Source: Hufsiella ginkgonis
GTDB taxonomy: Bacteria > Bacteroidota > Bacteroidia > Sphingobacteriales > Sphingobacteriaceae
Reading direction: 5' to 3'
Assembly: GCF_009834915.1 (NCBI RefSeq)
Contig: NZ_WVHS01000007.1
Span: 62,001 to 126,000 of the forward strand
DNA length: 64,000 nucleotides
The position numbers and the translations under genes were made by a program. Positions 61,845 to 64,000 of the stretch are shown here, in pieces (position 1 is the first letter of the stretch; the number at the start of each line of letters is the position of its first letter). Under the pieces are notes generated by a model. It made no database searches, had not been told where the DNA came from, and saw nothing but the letters and a program-made list of their open reading frames with translations.

Positions 61845-62960
61845 TTATCGGGGTTCATCGTGGGAGATACAGCTACCGGCGGCGATGTCGAAAACGGTGA
61901 CCGGCACATTAATCTCGTCAAAGATACGTTCAATCCGCTGGCGGCTGGTATCTGTGATAAAAATTTGTCCGAAATCGTCCGCCGAAACCATTTGCATAAG
62001 CTTGCGGGTCCGCTTATCGTCCAGTTTATCGAAAATATCATCCAGGAGCAGCAGCGGCTTAAATCCTTTCTGGTCGAGCAGGTAACTGTATTGCGCCAGC
62101 TTTAATGCGATCAGGAACGACTTCTGCTGTCCCTGCGAACCAAACTTCTTCATGGGCATGCCATGAATGAGGAAAGTAAGGTCATCCCGGTGAATTCCCG
62201 CAGTAGTCCTTTCCAAGGCACGGTCGCGTTCTGCGGATCTCTTCAGGAGACCGGCGAAATCCTCGTGCAGCAGCGCCGAATCATAGGTGAGGCCGGCATC
62301 TTCCGCTTTCCCGGTAATGTATTCGTAGTGTTTGCGGAACACCGGCCCGAAGGTTTCCATAAATTTCTTGCGCTTTCCGAAGATCCGCTGCCCGGTTTCC
62401 ACCAACTGGTCATCGTAGATCTCCAGCAGCGAAGGGTCGTAACGGCCGGTTTCTGAGATCTGTTTCAGCAAACTGTTCCGGTTGGCGAGCACTTTATTGT
62501 AAAGAATAAGGCCATCGAGGTACCGGTTGTCCGTTTGCGAAATGATGGTATCGATAAACCGCCGCCGCTCCTCGCTGCCTTCCATAATGATGCTGGTATC
62601 GTACGGCGAGATCATTACCAGCGGAAACAACCCGATGTGGTCTGCCAACCGCTCGTACTCCTTCTTATTGCGCTTAAACTGCTTCTTCTGGTTCTTTTTC
62701 AGCGAGCAGGAGATCTGTTCTTCCTTCTCCGCGCGTTCAAAAATACCCTGTACCATAAAGAACTCTGTTCCTTGCATAATTTGCTGGGTATCTACCGGGT
62801 TAAAATAACTTTTGCACAATGCCAGGTAATGGATGGCATCTAGCAGGTTAGTTTTGCCGGCCCCATTATCGCCTGTAAAGGCATTTACCGTAGGCGAAAG
62901 CGTAATTTCCGCCTCTGCACAGTTCTTAAAATTAAGGAGAGATAACTTCCGGAGATACAT
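61845..62960 (-). CDS. recF: DNA replication and repair protein RecF
   Basis: 371 residues. RKLSLLNFKNCAEAEITLSPTVNAFTGDNGAGKTNLLDAIHYLA at the start holds Walker A (GDNGAGKTN), FGSQGQQKSFLIALKLA near 285 is the signature, and LLLLDDIFDKLDDKR near 318 Walker B. RecF is an SMC-like ATPase that helps load RecA on gapped DNA with RecO and RecR. It is divergent from the M14-like gene, with heptad element E13 lying between the two starts. Confidence 0.95.
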   Translation of the reverse strand: MYLRKLSLLNFKNCAEAEITLSPTVNAFTGDNGAGKTNLLDAIHYLALCKSYFNPVDTQQIMQGTEFFMVQGIFERAEKEEQISCSLKKNQKKQFKRNKKEYERLADHIGLFPLVMISPYDTSIIMEGSEERRRFIDTIISQTDNRYLDGLILYNKVLANRNSLLKQISETGRYDPSLLEIYDDQLVETGQRIFGKRKKFMETFGPVFRKHYEYITGKAEDAGLTYDSALLHEDFAGLLKRSAERDRALERTTAGIHRDDLTFLIHGMPMKKFGSQGQQKSFLIALKLAQYSYLLDQKGFKPLLLLDDIFDKLDDKRTRKLMQMVSADDFGQIFITDTSRQRIERIFDEINVPVTVFDIAAGSCISHDEPR

Positions 62961-62979
62961 AGGAACACCAAAGTTAACT

Positions 62980-63062
62980 AATAATGGACAATGAGCGGTG
63001 CAATAATTTAAGCACGGAGGCTATTGTTTATTGATCCTTGTCCATTGTTCATTATCTTGTAA
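62980..63062. repeat. Two-armed heptad element E13 (CCATTGT/ACAATGG theme) in a divergent gap
   Basis: Left units start at 62980, 62987, 62994 and 63001 (AATAATG, GACAATG, AGCGGTG, CAATAAT). Right units start at 63021, 63028, 63035, 63042, 63049 and 63056 (CTATTGT, TTATTGA, TCCTTGT, CCATTGT, TCATTAT, CTTGTAA). 62981-62993 and 63043-63055 are complementary at 12 of 13. Unlike the others it lies between divergent genes (recF and the M14-like gene), so it cannot only be a terminator. Confidence 0.78.
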
Positions 63063-63078
63063 CCGAAAACCTTACCAC

Positions 63079-64000
63079 ATGACATTAAAATTCAACCTGT
63101 TTACGCTAGGTATTGGAATCTGCATGGGCTCATCAGCCTTAGCGCAGGATTATAGTACCTATTCGCAATTCAATCAGCGTGTTACCAGTCTCGCAGCCGC
63201 GAACTCCTCCATGGTGAACATACAATCGCTCACAAAGACAACCGGTGGCAAAGATATCTGGATGATTACCATCGGAACCGGTAATACCGGCCAGAAGCCA
63301 GGCATTGCGATAGTAGGCGGAGTTGAAGGCTCTCATTTGCTCGGCGCTGAGCTTGCGCTGGGATTTGCCGAAAAGCTCGTAAAAGGCGCCGCCACCGATA
63401 GTATCAGGGCGCTCCTTGCAAAAACCACCTTCTACGTGTTTCCCAATATGAGCCCCGATGCCGGCGAGCAATATTTCGCCAAACTTCGCTATGCGCGGAA
63501 CGGCAACGCCCGCAGCACGGATGATGACCGTGACGGGAAAGTGAACGAAGACGGCTTCGAAGACCTCGACGGCGATGGCAGGATCACCTGGATGCGCGTG
63601 GAGGACCCTACCGGGAAATACCGGGTGAACCCAGAAGACCCGCGATCGCTGGTCCTGGCAAATCCCGCCAAAGGCGAAACCGGGAAATACCTGCTTTTCA
63701 GCGAAGGCATCGACAATGATAAGGATGGCCAGTTTAACGAAGATGGCGAGGGGGGGATCCAGTTCAATAAGAACATGAGCTTCAACTACCCTAACTTTCA
63801 ACCCGGAGCGGGAGAATTTGCTGTTTCTGAAAACGAGAACAGGGCGCTGCTCGATCGTTTATTTGAGCTATCGAACGTTTTTGCCGTGGTAACCTTTGGT
63901 CCGAATAACAACCTGTCGGCACCCGTTGTATTTAGTCCTGCCGGGATCTCGAAAAGGATCATTACCGGGTATTTTGAGCCTGATACAAAGATCAACGCAC
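63079..64000 (+). CDS. M14-like zinc carboxypeptidase homologue, probably inactive, 3' end missing
   Basis: 307 residues are visible; the frame runs off the window. A signal peptide (FNLFTLGIGICMGSSALAQ) leads to an M14 carboxypeptidase fold. Where active members have HxxE, this one has Glu83-Gly-Ser-His86, the ligands in swapped order. FNYPNF stands where an Asn-Arg pair is usual, and VVTFGPNN where the third zinc His is expected, though SENENRAL is kept. Two Asp-rich stretches (DDDRDGKVNEDG near 148-159, DNDKDGQFNEDG near 212-223) look like calcium-binding loops. A divergent metal site or a pseudoenzyme is likely. Confidence 0.78.
   Translation, partial: MTLKFNLFTLGIGICMGSSALAQDYSTYSQFNQRVTSLAAANSSMVNIQSLTKTTGGKDIWMITIGTGNTGQKPGIAIVGGVEGSHLLGAELALGFAEKLVKGAATDSIRALLAKTTFYVFPNMSPDAGEQYFAKLRYARNGNARSTDDDRDGKVNEDGFEDLDGDGRITWMRVEDPTGKYRVNPEDPRSLVLANPAKGETGKYLLFSEGIDNDKDGQFNEDGEGGIQFNKNMSFNYPNFQPGAGEFAVSENENRALLDRLFELSNVFAVVTFGPNNNLSAPVVFSPAGISKRIITGYFEPDTKINA

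Noticed and set aside
63139-63801. Antisense open frame in the M14-like gene
   Set aside because: No motif and low plausibility; the sense frame has a signal peptide and an M14 fold pattern.

Overview
The window reads as chromosomal DNA of a Bacteroidota bacterium, most likely of the order Sphingobacteriales (the phylum is well supported, the order is inference). The reasons are family content (two-gene transketolase, DUF4292 lipoprotein, DUF2807/GIN proteins, PspC/LiaF-like envelope genes, GH130, Tat-tagged TldD), near absence of Shine-Dalgarno sequences, and several TAnnTTTG -7 boxes of the Bacteroidota primary sigma factor. Base composition looks balanced (not computed). I find 63 protein genes, two of them cut by the window edges, no rRNA, tRNA or CRISPR array, no recognisable insertion sequence or prophage, and no gene-free stretch above 300 bases.

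Layout. 1-6.4 kb: end of an acyltransferase, a DEAD-box RNA helicase, an aldose-epimerase-like protein, then a minus-strand operon of ABC ATPase, permease, GntR regulator and GIN-domain protein with a clear operator upstream. 6.4-17.6 kb: rlmN, an amidohydrolase, a nitronate monooxygenase, acylphosphatase, a flippase-type membrane protein, dut, a TPR protein, a DUF4292 lipoprotein, a nucleoside phosphorylase, an EnvC-like protein and two tandem tatA genes. 17.8-21.4 kb: the circularly permuted ATP-grasp / alpha-E / transglutaminase trio. 21.4-31 kb: gatA, a lytic transglycosylase, a TldD/TldE pair in which only TldD has a Tat signal, a DUF1361 protein, and a minus-strand envelope group (SDR, PspC, LiaF-like, RDD).

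31-44.9 kb: an MlaE/MlaF pair, an rRNA methyltransferase-like protein, a D-aminoacylase-like amidohydrolase, an unknown lipoprotein, a large S9 peptidase, split transketolase, an ECF sigma / membrane protein / periplasmic protein trio, a class III aminotransferase and a cupin. 45-52.4 kb: two glycosyltransferases facing a GH130 protein, then a two-component system followed by a tiny lysine-rich exported peptide. 52.5-64 kb: uvrA, a second sigma factor, nth, icd, manA, rsgA, dtd, a DciA-like gene, recF and the start of an M14-like protein that lacks the usual zinc ligands.

The most unusual signal is not a gene. At least thirteen intergenic gaps carry imperfect tandem repeats with a strict 7-base period. 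In eight of them there are two arms, one after the upstream gene boundary and one near the next start codon, and the arms are reverse complements of each other, giving units of about 80-125 bp. The sequence theme changes from locus to locus (CTGATAA-, AGCTGAT-, ACGTATA-, AAGCTTT- and CCATTGT-like) while the period and architecture are kept. I know of no described element class in Bacteroidota that matches this.
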